Shown: in pieces, positions 1 to 7,513 of the stretch
Numbering within the stretch: position 1 is the stretch's first letter
Layout: the number at the start of each line of letters is the position of its first letter
Assembly (NCBI GenBank): GCA_011391085.1
Contig: JAABRD010000009.1
Span: 62,001-126,000 of the forward strand
Direction of reading: 5' to 3'
Origin: Thiotrichaceae bacterium
Lineage (GTDB): Bacteria > Pseudomonadota > Gammaproteobacteria > Beggiatoales > Beggiatoaceae
DNA: 64,000 bases
Translations under genes and position numbers: made by a program
The notes under the pieces: model-generated
Databases searched by the model: none
What the model saw: the letters and a program-made list of their open reading frames with translations, nothing else
What the model was told of the DNA's origin: nothing

Positions 1-5
1 CCTCT

Positions 6-158
6 TTAAAATAACGTATAAATAAACGGCGCCACGGCTGATCCTTGCGTGAGTACAAGCAATCCGCCCAGTAACAATAGCACCAAGATAATCGGCGCCA
101 GCCAAAATTTCTTGCGTTCCTTCAGGAATCCCCAAAGGTCTTTGATAAATTCTAACAT
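6..158 (-). CDS. DUF5989 (SxtK-like) small membrane protein
   Basis: A 50-residue protein with a charged start (MLEFIKDLWGFLKERKKFW) followed by one hydrophobic segment of about 20 residues and the tail TQGSAVAPFIYTLF, which I recognise as the DUF5989 family (SxtK-like). A longer reading from 272 is open, but the start at 156-158 is preferred because it overlaps the stop codon of the upstream SxtJ-like gene by one base (TAATG), a classical coupling arrangement, and because the family begins with this short lysine-rich stretch. It is the third gene of a minus-strand trio with the carbamoyltransferase and SxtJ-like genes. The function of the family is unknown. The gene ends close to the window edge, so further members of the operon may lie outside. 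Confidence 0.8.
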   Translation of the reverse strand: MLEFIKDLWGFLKERKKFWLAPIILVLLLLGGLLVLTQGSAVAPFIYTLF

Positions 159-565
159 TAGAATGGATACTCCAAATGTTTCGGTGGACGAGGTTGACAG
201 AGATGCCGATAGCTGTTGGGAACTTCTGTGGAAGCGGCTAATGGATTGTTTCCAAAGAGACGTTTCAACCAACCTATCGGCGTCATCATGCCGTAAAAGA
301 TCATTCCTAAGACGATTCTCGTGTTAATCCAACCCAGAACGTGACCTATCACCATCCAAATATGATAGAACCATTTTAACGTGTTGGGTATAAGTAACGC
401 CCATAGCCAGAAGACCAAAGCAACTAACCACGGCCAGCGAGGGTAGTCTAAATTAAATGCGACGGGAAATAAAATCCCAAATAAGGCGATGAACATACCG
501 CCAGTGAGATAACCAAAATGGCGTAAACCGTTTCGGTCGAGGGGGGGAATGTCAGCGTGTATCAT
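158..565 (-). CDS. SxtJ-family membrane protein
   Basis: A 135-residue protein with hydrophobic segments around residues 18-60 (two closely spaced helices) and 66-95, matching the SxtJ family of small membrane proteins named after the saxitoxin cluster. An AGGAGG motif lies about 12 bases upstream of the ATG. The stop codon overlaps the start of the DUF5989 gene by one base, so the two are probably translationally coupled. The carbamoyltransferase gene lies 129 bases upstream in the same direction, giving the order carbamoyltransferase, SxtJ, DUF5989 that is seen in many bacteria without any toxin pathway. No other saxitoxin genes are present, so toxin synthesis should not be inferred. The likely role is as a membrane partner of the carbamoyltransferase, but this is inference from gene order. 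Confidence 0.8.
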   Translation of the reverse strand: MIHADIPPLDRNGLRHFGYLTGGMFIALFGILFPVAFNLDYPRWPWLVALVFWLWALLIPNTLKWFYHIWMVIGHVLGWINTRIVLGMIFYGMMTPIGWLKRLFGNNPLAASTEVPNSYRHLCQPRPPKHLEYPF

Positions 566-605
566 CCGTTATTTAGCCTCCTAATGGGTTATGATTCTAT
601 AAATT

Positions 606-685
606 CGCAATAATGCTTATTGCGTTCCAGAGAGTAATAATTGAATTTACACCCCTCTCTCTGGAATGCAATAAGAATTATTGCA
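606..685. repeat. R12-type palindrome
   Basis: Inverted repeat between the carbamoyltransferase and sxtJ-like genes. The left arm contains GCAATAATGCTTATTGCG followed by TTCCAGAGAG; the right arm reads CTCTCTGGAATGCAATAAG then AATTATTGC. Each arm is itself a small palindrome, so the structure is a hairpin carrying two smaller hairpins. Similar sequence occurs inside the element at 21992-22139 and near 57178. Confidence 0.75.
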
Positions 686-694
686 AAAAATTCT

Positions 695-2542
695 TCAATC
701 CAATTCAAATTCCTTCTTCCAACTCTCATCCTTTTGCCACTGCGGTTGTTCCCGCTTACAAAGCAAATAATTTTCCAACACGAGATAATCCATTTCCGTT
801 CTCATAAAACATTGATAAGCCTCCTTGGGGGTGCAAACTATCGGTTCACCGCGCACATTGAAAGAAGTATTCACCAACACCGGGCAACCTGTCAAGTTCT
901 CAAACTGTTTCAATAACGCATAATAGCGGGGATTGGTATCTGCATGAACCGTTTGAACCCGCGCCGAATAATCCAAATGAGTGATAGCAGGTAAAGTCGA
1001 ACGTGGGACCTTCAACTTCTCGATGCCAAACAACTGCTGTTGTTCTGCCGTCATCGGTAAGCGCAATTCTGGTTTTACGTCAGCTACCAATAACATATAC
1101 GGACTGGGACGGTCTAACTCAAAAATATCACTGACCCGTTCACTCAACACCGCAGGCGCAAAGGGACGAAAGGATTCGCGATACTTGATTTTCAAGTTCA
1201 TCACCGATTGCATTTTCGGACTCCGTGAGTCGCCTAAAATGGAACGATTCCCTAACGCCCGCGGGCCAAATTCCATCCGTCCTTGGAACCAACCAATGAC
1301 GTTTTCTTGGGCTAACAACTGTGCCACTTTCTCACACAAATCGGAATCCGATAAAAGTTGATAAGGGGCCGAGACAGAATCCAGAAACGTGCGAATCTCT
1401 CCCAAATTAGCAGCAGGTCCCAGATAAGAACCGCGCATTTGATCATGGATGCCATCAGTTTCACGCGGTTTGGTCAAATATTCATGCCACACACTGAACG
1501 CCGCCCCAATGGCACCACCCGCATCCCCTGCGGCCGGTTGAATCCACAAATCTTTAAAAATGCCTTCCCGTAACACTCGTCCATTGGCAACGCAATTTAA
1601 GGCAACACCACCTGCCAGACATAAATATTCCACTGCCAATTCGTCACGAATCGTCCTTGCCAGCCGTAATACGACCTCCTCAGTGACCACTTGAATCGAC
1701 CGGGCCAAATCCATTTCACGTTGCGTCAGCGGAGATTCGGGGCGACGTGGAGGACCGCCAAACAATTTGGCAAATTTATCATTGGTCATGGTCAACCCAA
1801 CAGCATAGTTGAAATATCGCATATTCAAACAAAACGTGCCATCCGGTTGAACATCAATCAAATTATCCAAAATCGTCTGCACATATTTCGGTTCACCATA
1901 AGGCGCCAAACCCATCAATTTATATTCTCCAGAATTGACCTTAAATCCGGTAAAATAAGTCAATGCAGAATACAGCAAGCCTAAAGAATGCGGAAAGTTA
2001 ATTTGCCAATGCGGCGTCAATTGATTCCCTTCCCCCAACCACACGGAAGTCGTCGCCCATTCTCCCACACCATCCAAACATAACACGCCGGCTTTAAAAA
2101 ATGGACTGGGATAAAACGCCGAAGCGGCATGGGCTTGATGATGTTCGGTAAATAACAGAGGAGGCAGTTTTCCACCTTTCCCTGACACAGACAACAACGC
2201 TGTCAATTCTTTTTTTAAGATGGATTTGAGATACAATTTTTCCTTTAACCAAATCGGCATAGAGTGTAAAAAGGAAGTGAACCCTCTGGGCGCGTAAGTC
2301 AGATAAGTTTCCAATAAACGTTCGAATTTGACTAACGGCTTGTCATAAAATACGATATAATCGACCGTCTCTAAAGATATTTTACCTTCTTTCAAACAAT
2401 ATTGCACCGCATGATTGGGGAACCGGGCATCATGTTTTTTGCGCGTGAAACGTTCCTCTTGGGCAGCGGCTAAAATCTGTCCGGCACGAATTAACGCCGC
2501 GGCACTGTCGTGATAATAGGCGGAGATACCTAAAATATTCAT
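695..2542 (-). CDS. O-carbamoyltransferase (NodU/CmcH/SxtI family)
   Basis: A 615-residue protein of full family length. The N-terminal ASKHA-like domain begins MNILGISAYYHDSAAALI and carries the metal-binding motif HHQAHAAS at residues 134-141 and the glycine-rich motif AGGVALNCVANG near residue 310; the C-terminal domain ends with the typical SFNVRGEPIVCTPKEA. The family transfers a carbamoyl group from carbamoyl phosphate, through a carbamoyl-adenylate, to a hydroxyl group of a sugar, antibiotic or nodulation factor. The acceptor cannot be told from sequence. It is the first gene of the trio with SxtJ-like and DUF5989 proteins. No cluster for a secondary metabolite surrounds it, so a cell-envelope glycan is a plausible but unproven acceptor. 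Confidence 0.9.
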   Translation of the reverse strand: MNILGISAYYHDSAAALIRAGQILAAAQEERFTRKKHDARFPNHAVQYCLKEGKISLETVDYIVFYDKPLVKFERLLETYLTYAPRGFTSFLHSMPIWLKEKLYLKSILKKELTALLSVSGKGGKLPPLLFTEHHQAHAASAFYPSPFFKAGVLCLDGVGEWATTSVWLGEGNQLTPHWQINFPHSLGLLYSALTYFTGFKVNSGEYKLMGLAPYGEPKYVQTILDNLIDVQPDGTFCLNMRYFNYAVGLTMTNDKFAKLFGGPPRRPESPLTQREMDLARSIQVVTEEVVLRLARTIRDELAVEYLCLAGGVALNCVANGRVLREGIFKDLWIQPAAGDAGGAIGAAFSVWHEYLTKPRETDGIHDQMRGSYLGPAANLGEIRTFLDSVSAPYQLLSDSDLCEKVAQLLAQENVIGWFQGRMEFGPRALGNRSILGDSRSPKMQSVMNLKIKYRESFRPFAPAVLSERVSDIFELDRPSPYMLLVADVKPELRLPMTAEQQQLFGIEKLKVPRSTLPAITHLDYSARVQTVHADTNPRYYALLKQFENLTGCPVLVNTSFNVRGEPIVCTPKEAYQCFMRTEMDYLVLENYLLCKREQPQWQKDESWKKEFELD

Positions 2543-2608
2543 ATTTATTCAATGAGTTAAAATGGACTTTAGTTTGGTTTAAAAGTTGTCAACTTTTCGA
2601 AAGTTGAT

Positions 2609-2742
2609 ATAGTAGTCTTCCTGTTCTCTTGTACCCCCCCAGCCCCCCCGCACGCGGGGGGGTGACTCCCCCCGCGGCGTGGATGACTCCCCCCGCGTGC
2701 GGGGGGGCTGGGGGGGGTACAAGAGTGAGGGAATATTACTAT
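2609..2742. repeat. R3 element with C/G-rich core (copy 1)
   Basis: Imperfect inverted repeat with ends ATAGTAGTCTTCC and GGGAATATTACTAT, followed inward by TTGTACCCCCCCAGCC and its complement, and a centre made of CACGCGGGGG/CCCGCGTG pairs. It belongs to the same family as 33387-33545 and 38615-38727. Just left of it (about 2579-2607) is a half-degraded R7 palindrome (AAAGTTGTCAACTTTTCG). Together with the R2 palindrome at 2813 these fill the 346-base gap before the TonB receptor; nothing else is seen there. Confidence 0.85.
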
Positions 2743-2812
2743 AACTCTTTAAAAGATTCCTAAAATATTCTATCATGTCAAACTCTAAAGTGCCAGAAAA
2801 ATTATTGTAGCC

Positions 2813-2860
2813 CCAGGAGTCCAAAGCGCAGCTTTGCAAAGCTACGCTTTGGACTCCTGG
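2813..2860. repeat. R2 palindrome (24-bp arms)
   Basis: Near-perfect palindrome: CCAGGAGTCCAAAGCG plus CAGCTTTG, followed directly by CAAAGCTACGCTTTGG plus ACTCCTGG. It sits 35 bases before the start of the TonB receptor gene. Complete R2 copies also occur at 36915, 38504 and 56142, and half copies at 5366 and 16151. Confidence 0.85.
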
Positions 2861-2894
2861 AAAGTTCTCGATTCATTATCCAAGGAAAATGACT

Positions 2895-5039
2895 ATGAAA
2901 AAACATTATCTTATAACCATTTGCTACATTACACTCATTGGTAGTTTGTTGCCCATGACTACCACCATGGCTGAGACACCGCCACCCCAAATGCTGACGA
3001 CAGAAGATTTGTTAGAACTTTCCCTAGAGGATTTGATGCAGGTAAAAATCCTCACCATCGCCACCGGTGTGGAACAGTCTCTTGCCAAAGCCCCCGCGGT
3101 TGCCACAGTTATTACCGCTGAAGATATTGAGGCCACTGGCGCCACCAATGTCGGAGAAGTGTTAGAAATGGTGCCAGGACTACACGTTTCCAAATATTTT
3201 ATTGGCTATGAACCAATTTATACCATTCGAGGAATTTACTTGACTTATAACCCCCATGTCCTAATGTTAGTCAATGGCATTCCAACAACTCGCTTGTATC
3301 TAGGCAATCGTGGACTGGTTGGAAGTGAAATGTCGGTGAATAACATTGCCCGTATCGAAGTCATCCGCGGTCCTGGGTCGGCAATGTATGGGGCCGACGC
3401 TTTTGCAGGCATGATCAACGTCATTACCAAAAACCAGGAGGAGATTCAAGGGACTGAAGCAGGTCTGCGGTTGGGCAGTTTTGATACCCGTGATGGTTGG
3501 ATTTTGCAGAGTCACAAATGGGGAGAAGTCAAGATAGCGGCGGCGTTGGAATTTCACGATACTCAAGGTCCTACTGAAATTATTCAAGCGGATATGCAAA
3601 CGGCTTTGGATAAGCTATATGGGACCCACGCTTCGCTTGCGCCAGGGTCTCTGAATCTGCAACGACGGGATTTAGATGCACATCTGGACCTCTCTACAGG
3701 GAAGTGGCAGTTGCGCTTAGGTTATCAGGGACGCCGTAATGTGGAAGTGGGTACGGGTCATGCCCAGGCGTTAGACTCCACCGCCCGTTTTGCCGAAGAC
3801 CGAATCAATACTGACCTCACCTACCATGATGCAACGTTCACTGAACATTGGGATGTGACCGCGCAGTTGAGTGTCTTCAATGCAGCATCTCGCCCCACTA
3901 GCAATGTCCTCTTGTATCCACCTGGCGCGTTTAAAGGCGCTTATCCAGACGGTTACATTGGTAATCCGAGTATTTCGGAACGTCATACTCGTTTCACCCT
4001 GTCAGGTTTCTATAAAGGTTTTGAGAATCATCTGTTGAGAATGGGTACGGGGTTCTTTTATGGGGACCTCTACAAAATTAAACAGGTGTCAAACTTTGGG
4101 AGAGATCCGATTACTGGCAAACCGCTTCCGCCAGGCAGTGGGTTGCTGGACCTCAGTGACACTCCCTGGGCTTTTATGTCAGAAAATACACGTCAAAATT
4201 GGCATCTGTTCGTACAAGATACTTACACCTTTACGCCACAATGGGAACTCACCGCGGGATTGCGTTACGATGACTATTCTGATTTTGGCACCACCCTCAA
4301 CCCACGTCTGGCTTTAGTATGGCAGACTCATCCTAAGTTGACCAGTAAATTGTTATATGGTCGGGCCTTCCGGGCACCCTCGTTTTACGAACTATATGCC
4401 GTCAATAATCCCGTTTCATTGGGTAATCCGCAGTTGCAACCAGAAACAATTGACACGTTGGAATTGGCTTTCAATTACCGTCCCACAGAACAACTCCAGT
4501 TTTCTACTAACTGGTTCACTTACGAAATGAACGATGTCATTGGTTATCTGGCCAGTTCTCAAAATGTTGTCATGGCCACCAATTCTGGTACTCAATCGGG
4601 TCATGGTGTGGAATTGGAGATGCAATGGCAATGGGCGAAAAATGTCAGCATATTGGGAAATTATGCTTTCCAACATTCTCAGGATGAGGAGAGAGACCAT
4701 GATATAGGGTATGCACCTCATCATCATGTTTATGTACGCGGCGATTGGTTATTTCAACCTCACTGGCATTTGGATTTGCAAGCCAATTGGGTGGCAGATC
4801 GCCAGCGACCTTTGTATGATCCTAGACCTCCCATTGACGACTATACAATGGTGGACTTGACGCTACGTTATAAGAAGTCTCAAGACCATTGGAATGTTGG
4901 TCTGGCGGTGCGTAATCTGTTCGATACCGATGCGCGTGAACCGAGTCCAGGGCCAAGACCCAATGGGGCTATTGGGATTCCTGAAGACTTGCCATTAGCA
5001 GGACGACATTATTGGGTGGAGGTGCGTTATCAGTTTTAA
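2895..5039 (+). CDS. TonB-dependent outer membrane receptor
   Basis: A 714-residue outer membrane receptor. The start at 2895 is chosen over the in-frame ATG at 2889 because AGGAA (2883-2887) is 7 bases from 2895 but almost touches 2889, and because it opens the signal peptide MKKHYLITICYITLIGSLL. A plug domain follows (TVITAEDIEATGATNVGEVL, then RGPGSAMYGADAFAGMINVI), and the rest has the aromatic-rich pattern of a 22-strand barrel, ending in VEVRYQF with the terminal phenylalanine needed for outer membrane insertion. Such receptors import siderophores, cobalamin or other scarce ligands using TonB energy. The ligand is not predictable here. A clear paralogue lies at 13707-15797, with the FecR-domain adhesin between them. 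No TonB/ExbBD genes are in the window. Confidence 0.9.
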   Translation: MKKHYLITICYITLIGSLLPMTTTMAETPPPQMLTTEDLLELSLEDLMQVKILTIATGVEQSLAKAPAVATVITAEDIEATGATNVGEVLEMVPGLHVSKYFIGYEPIYTIRGIYLTYNPHVLMLVNGIPTTRLYLGNRGLVGSEMSVNNIARIEVIRGPGSAMYGADAFAGMINVITKNQEEIQGTEAGLRLGSFDTRDGWILQSHKWGEVKIAAALEFHDTQGPTEIIQADMQTALDKLYGTHASLAPGSLNLQRRDLDAHLDLSTGKWQLRLGYQGRRNVEVGTGHAQALDSTARFAEDRINTDLTYHDATFTEHWDVTAQLSVFNAASRPTSNVLLYPPGAFKGAYPDGYIGNPSISERHTRFTLSGFYKGFENHLLRMGTGFFYGDLYKIKQVSNFGRDPITGKPLPPGSGLLDLSDTPWAFMSENTRQNWHLFVQDTYTFTPQWELTAGLRYDDYSDFGTTLNPRLALVWQTHPKLTSKLLYGRAFRAPSFYELYAVNNPVSLGNPQLQPETIDTLELAFNYRPTEQLQFSTNWFTYEMNDVIGYLASSQNVVMATNSGTQSGHGVELEMQWQWAKNVSILGNYAFQHSQDEERDHDIGYAPHHHVYVRGDWLFQPHWHLDLQANWVADRQRPLYDPRPPIDDYTMVDLTLRYKKSQDHWNVGLAVRNLFDTDAREPSPGPRPNGAIGIPEDLPLAGRHYWVEVRYQF

Positions 5040-5352
5040 GAATCGGGTAGTGAGGCAATGTGGGTGAGATGTTTACCCTCACCCTCACCCCCGGCCCCTC
5101 TCCCAGGGGGAGAGGGCTGAAAACCACGGATACCGCCGTTCTCCCCTCCCCTTTTGGGGGAGGGGCTGGGGGGAAGTGTCTATCACCCATTTAAGAATCG
5201 GGTAGTGAGGCAATGTGGGTGAGATGTTTACCCTCTCCCCCGGCCCCTCTCCCAGGGGGAGAGGGGTGAAAACCACGGATACCGCCGTTCTCCCCTCCCC
5301 TTTTGGGGGAGGGGCTGGGGGAAGTGTCTATCACCCACATTGCATCACTACC
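5036..5352. repeat. R5 repeat, tandemly duplicated
   Basis: A unit of about 155 bases (TTAAGAATCGGGTAGTGAGG, CAATGTGGGTGAG, then a CCCGGCCCCTCTCCC hairpin and a CTCCCCTCCCCTTTTGGGGG hairpin) occurs at 5036-5190 and again at 5191-5340, ending with the inverted terminus CACCCACATTGCATCACTAC. The duplicated unit includes the last bases and stop codon of the TonB receptor gene, so the duplication happened after the repeat landed there. A half R2 palindrome follows at 5366-5390. No gene is seen in this gap. Confidence 0.85.
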
Positions 5353-5396
5353 TAATAGTTTATGTGACAAAGCTACGCTTTGGACTCCTGTATAAT

Positions 5397-6746
5397 ATGC
5401 TTAGACGTTTATTATTTCACAATTTCCGTTTCGTTTTCAATCTCGATCATTGGGTCAAACGCCATTTTACTCAAGCCGGAATGCTAGTTCTCGGCGGTCT
5501 GGTTGCGGCAGGCGTGTTTGGAATTGACACCCGCCAAACCTTTGCCTATCAACTATTTTCAATGTGTCTGGCATTACTGCTACTGGCTGTTTTGAGTAGT
5601 CGTTGGATTCGACTGACATTGACCGCACACCGGGAATTGCCCAGATTCGCTACCGTCGATGAAACGTTGCAGTACCGAGTTCGTCTGCAAAATCAGACTC
5701 CGAATTTTCAAAACAATTTATCTCTCCAAGATTATGTGAAACAACATTCGCCGGACTTTCAATCTTTCTTACACACGCGGATGCCAACTCAGGAGAAGCA
5801 TAACTGGTTTGATAACTATGTGGGCTATCCGCGGTGGTTATGGTTACTCCGCAACAGTCGTGGTGCAGACATTGCCTCCCAAGAAGTGCCTCCCATCCCA
5901 CCGCAGGGAGAAATTGAAGTCTATTTGACTCTCGTCCCATTGCGACGTGGCTATGTGCATTTTACAGACTTAGCCATCGCTTGTCCAGACCCGCTAGGTC
6001 TCTTCAATGCGTTATATTCTATCCCTTTACCGGATAGTTTGCTGGTGTTACCTAAACGTTACCCGGTAGGTGAAGTGGTGTTGCCTGGGTCCCAGAAATA
6101 TCAACAAGGTGGAGTGCAAATGGCGATGACGGTGGGAGATGCCCAGGAGTTTATGTCATTACGTGATTATCGGCCTGGCGATCCGTTGCGACACATTCAT
6201 TGGAAAAGTTGGGCGAAAACGGGTACGCCCGTGGTCAAAGAATATCAAGATGAATTTTTTGTGCGCCAAGCACTGGTTTTAGATACTTTTACTTCACAGC
6301 AACCACCTATTAACCTATCTGCTTTTGAGGCTGCCGTTTCCGTTGCTGCTTCTCTAGTCTGTGCCCCGCGGAGTCAAGAAGTGTTACTCGACCTCATGTT
6401 TGTAGGTCCTCAAGCCTATTGTTTTACCAGTGGTCGCGGGTTATCGCAACACGATGAATTATTGGAAACGTTAGCTTGCGTACAACCGTGTGTCGAACAC
6501 CCCTTTAGTCAATTATCCGCCACGGTGATGAAATATGCCAATTCTCTCAGCGGTTGCATCTGTATTTTTTTAACCTGGGAAGTGCAACGAAAACATTTGG
6601 TACAATCATTGAGAAGTATGGAGATACCGTTATTGATTTTGATCATCACGGACGAACAGTTAGAGGTTGCGGAAGAGGAGATGAGGGTGTGGCCCGTGGA
6701 TAAGGTTGCAGAAGGAATGAAGGGGCTTGCAGGAGGAAGAAATTGA
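5397..6746 (+). CDS. DUF58 domain-containing protein
   Basis: A 449-residue protein. Frame is open from 5340, but the first 19 codons are read from repeat DNA (half R2 palindrome), so the ATG at 5397 (MLRRLLFHNFRF) is preferred. Two membrane segments near residues 20-60 are followed by a beta-rich region and the DUF58 signature LRDYRPGDPLRHIHWKSWAK around residue 254, then a von Willebrand A-like C-terminal part (ALVLDTF onwards). DUF58 proteins usually sit next to a MoxR AAA+ ATPase and transglutaminase-like genes and are thought to act in envelope or macromolecule assembly. No MoxR neighbour is present here, which is unusual; partners may be elsewhere. Family assignment is firm, function unknown. 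Confidence 0.85.
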   Translation: MLRRLLFHNFRFVFNLDHWVKRHFTQAGMLVLGGLVAAGVFGIDTRQTFAYQLFSMCLALLLLAVLSSRWIRLTLTAHRELPRFATVDETLQYRVRLQNQTPNFQNNLSLQDYVKQHSPDFQSFLHTRMPTQEKHNWFDNYVGYPRWLWLLRNSRGADIASQEVPPIPPQGEIEVYLTLVPLRRGYVHFTDLAIACPDPLGLFNALYSIPLPDSLLVLPKRYPVGEVVLPGSQKYQQGGVQMAMTVGDAQEFMSLRDYRPGDPLRHIHWKSWAKTGTPVVKEYQDEFFVRQALVLDTFTSQQPPINLSAFEAAVSVAASLVCAPRSQEVLLDLMFVGPQAYCFTSGRGLSQHDELLETLACVQPCVEHPFSQLSATVMKYANSLSGCICIFLTWEVQRKHLVQSLRSMEIPLLILIITDEQLEVAEEEMRVWPVDKVAEGMKGLAGGRN

Positions 6747-6762
6747 GGAGATTGATTCATTA

Positions 6763-6842
6763 AACCTGACCGACAGACCCGTCAAGTTTGCAGTCCGGAC
6801 CCAAACTAAACCTGACAGGTCTTTCAGACCTGTCAGGTTTAA
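6763..6842. repeat. Palindrome AAACCTGACAGGTCT
   Basis: A hairpin with arms AAACCTGACAGGTCT and AGACCTGTCAGGTTT at 6807-6842, preceded by a degenerate copy (AAACCTGACCGACAGACCCG) at 6763. Remnants of the same motif (AGACTTGTCAGGTTT) occur at 17772-17790. It lies between convergent genes and could help end transcription, but there is no clear T-run. Confidence 0.7.
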
Positions 6843-6886
6843 ACCACGACCTTGTGCATCACTACCCTTTTTTAGATAAATTCATC

Positions 6887-7330
6887 TTACGGTTCAGGAT
6901 AATAGCGTTTATCCAACATCTGTTCTAACCCAAACGGACACTGTTGAGGAAACGTCGATTCTGGCAAACTCGTTTCATTGGCCGCCAACCAAATCGCGTC
7001 CCCATAAGCCTCCGTGATTTTGTCGTCAATTTGGTATTTCAAACTAGGGCTGGTTTTCAACAACTGTTGGATTCGTTGACGTTGTTTGACTATCGTTGTT
7101 CTCCAACTATTCGAACGTCGGTCTGGTTGAAACTGCCATTTTAGTAAGTGCCTTAGCAAAATTGTTAACCGATTCACTAACGCATGGTGTTGACTGATAC
7201 CCATACTTTCTAATTCCTCAGCAATATTAGCAACATCAATATCCCTCAGTTGGCCTTGTCGCAATAATGTTACATTTTGGACAATCCATTGACAAAAATC
7301 GCGTTGATATTCCGCACTCAGTAGATTCAT
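6887..7330 (-). CDS. DUF29 domain-containing protein
   Basis: A 147-residue soluble protein with the DUF29 pattern: an N-terminal YQRDFCQWIVQNVTLLRQG, then VANIAEELESMG, NRLTILLRHLLKWQFQP and SNSWRTTIVKQRQRI, ending with an acidic and proline-containing tail. The length is usual for the family (about 140-150 residues). DUF29 proteins are abundant, multi-copy small proteins in cyanobacteria and sulfur bacteria and their function is unknown. The gene stands alone, convergent with the DUF58 gene, and its upstream side contains a degenerate R2 palindrome (7348-7372). Confidence 0.85.
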   Translation of the reverse strand: MNLLSAEYQRDFCQWIVQNVTLLRQGQLRDIDVANIAEELESMGISQHHALVNRLTILLRHLLKWQFQPDRRSNSWRTTIVKQRQRIQQLLKTSPSLKYQIDDKITEAYGDAIWLAANETSLPESTFPQQCPFGLEQMLDKRYYPEP

Positions 7331-7449
7331 AAATGACCTCTAACCGGGAGTCCAAAACAAGTTTTGGACGCCTTGACAAATATATTTTTTCATGGTATCC
7401 TTTTAAAGATAATACATTGGTAATAGGTTGTCAAATTTCATCATTTATC

Positions 7450-7487
7450 ACAAGAAACTCAGGTTTTTTCAGAAACTGAGTTTCTTA
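7450..7487. repeat. R8 palindrome
   Basis: AAGAAACTCAG and CTGAGTTTCTT flank a TTTTTTCAGAAA loop. It lies 30 bases upstream of the giant adhesin start, within its probable leader region. Related motifs occur at 27509, 34381, 43862 and 58129. Confidence 0.7.
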
Positions 7488-7513
7488 TCACCAACCAATA
7501 GAGGACAAAAACG

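Noticed and set aside
6-2542. Saxitoxin biosynthesis cluster
   Set aside because: Only the carbamoyltransferase and small membrane protein families are shared; no polyketide synthase-like or other pathway gene is seen.
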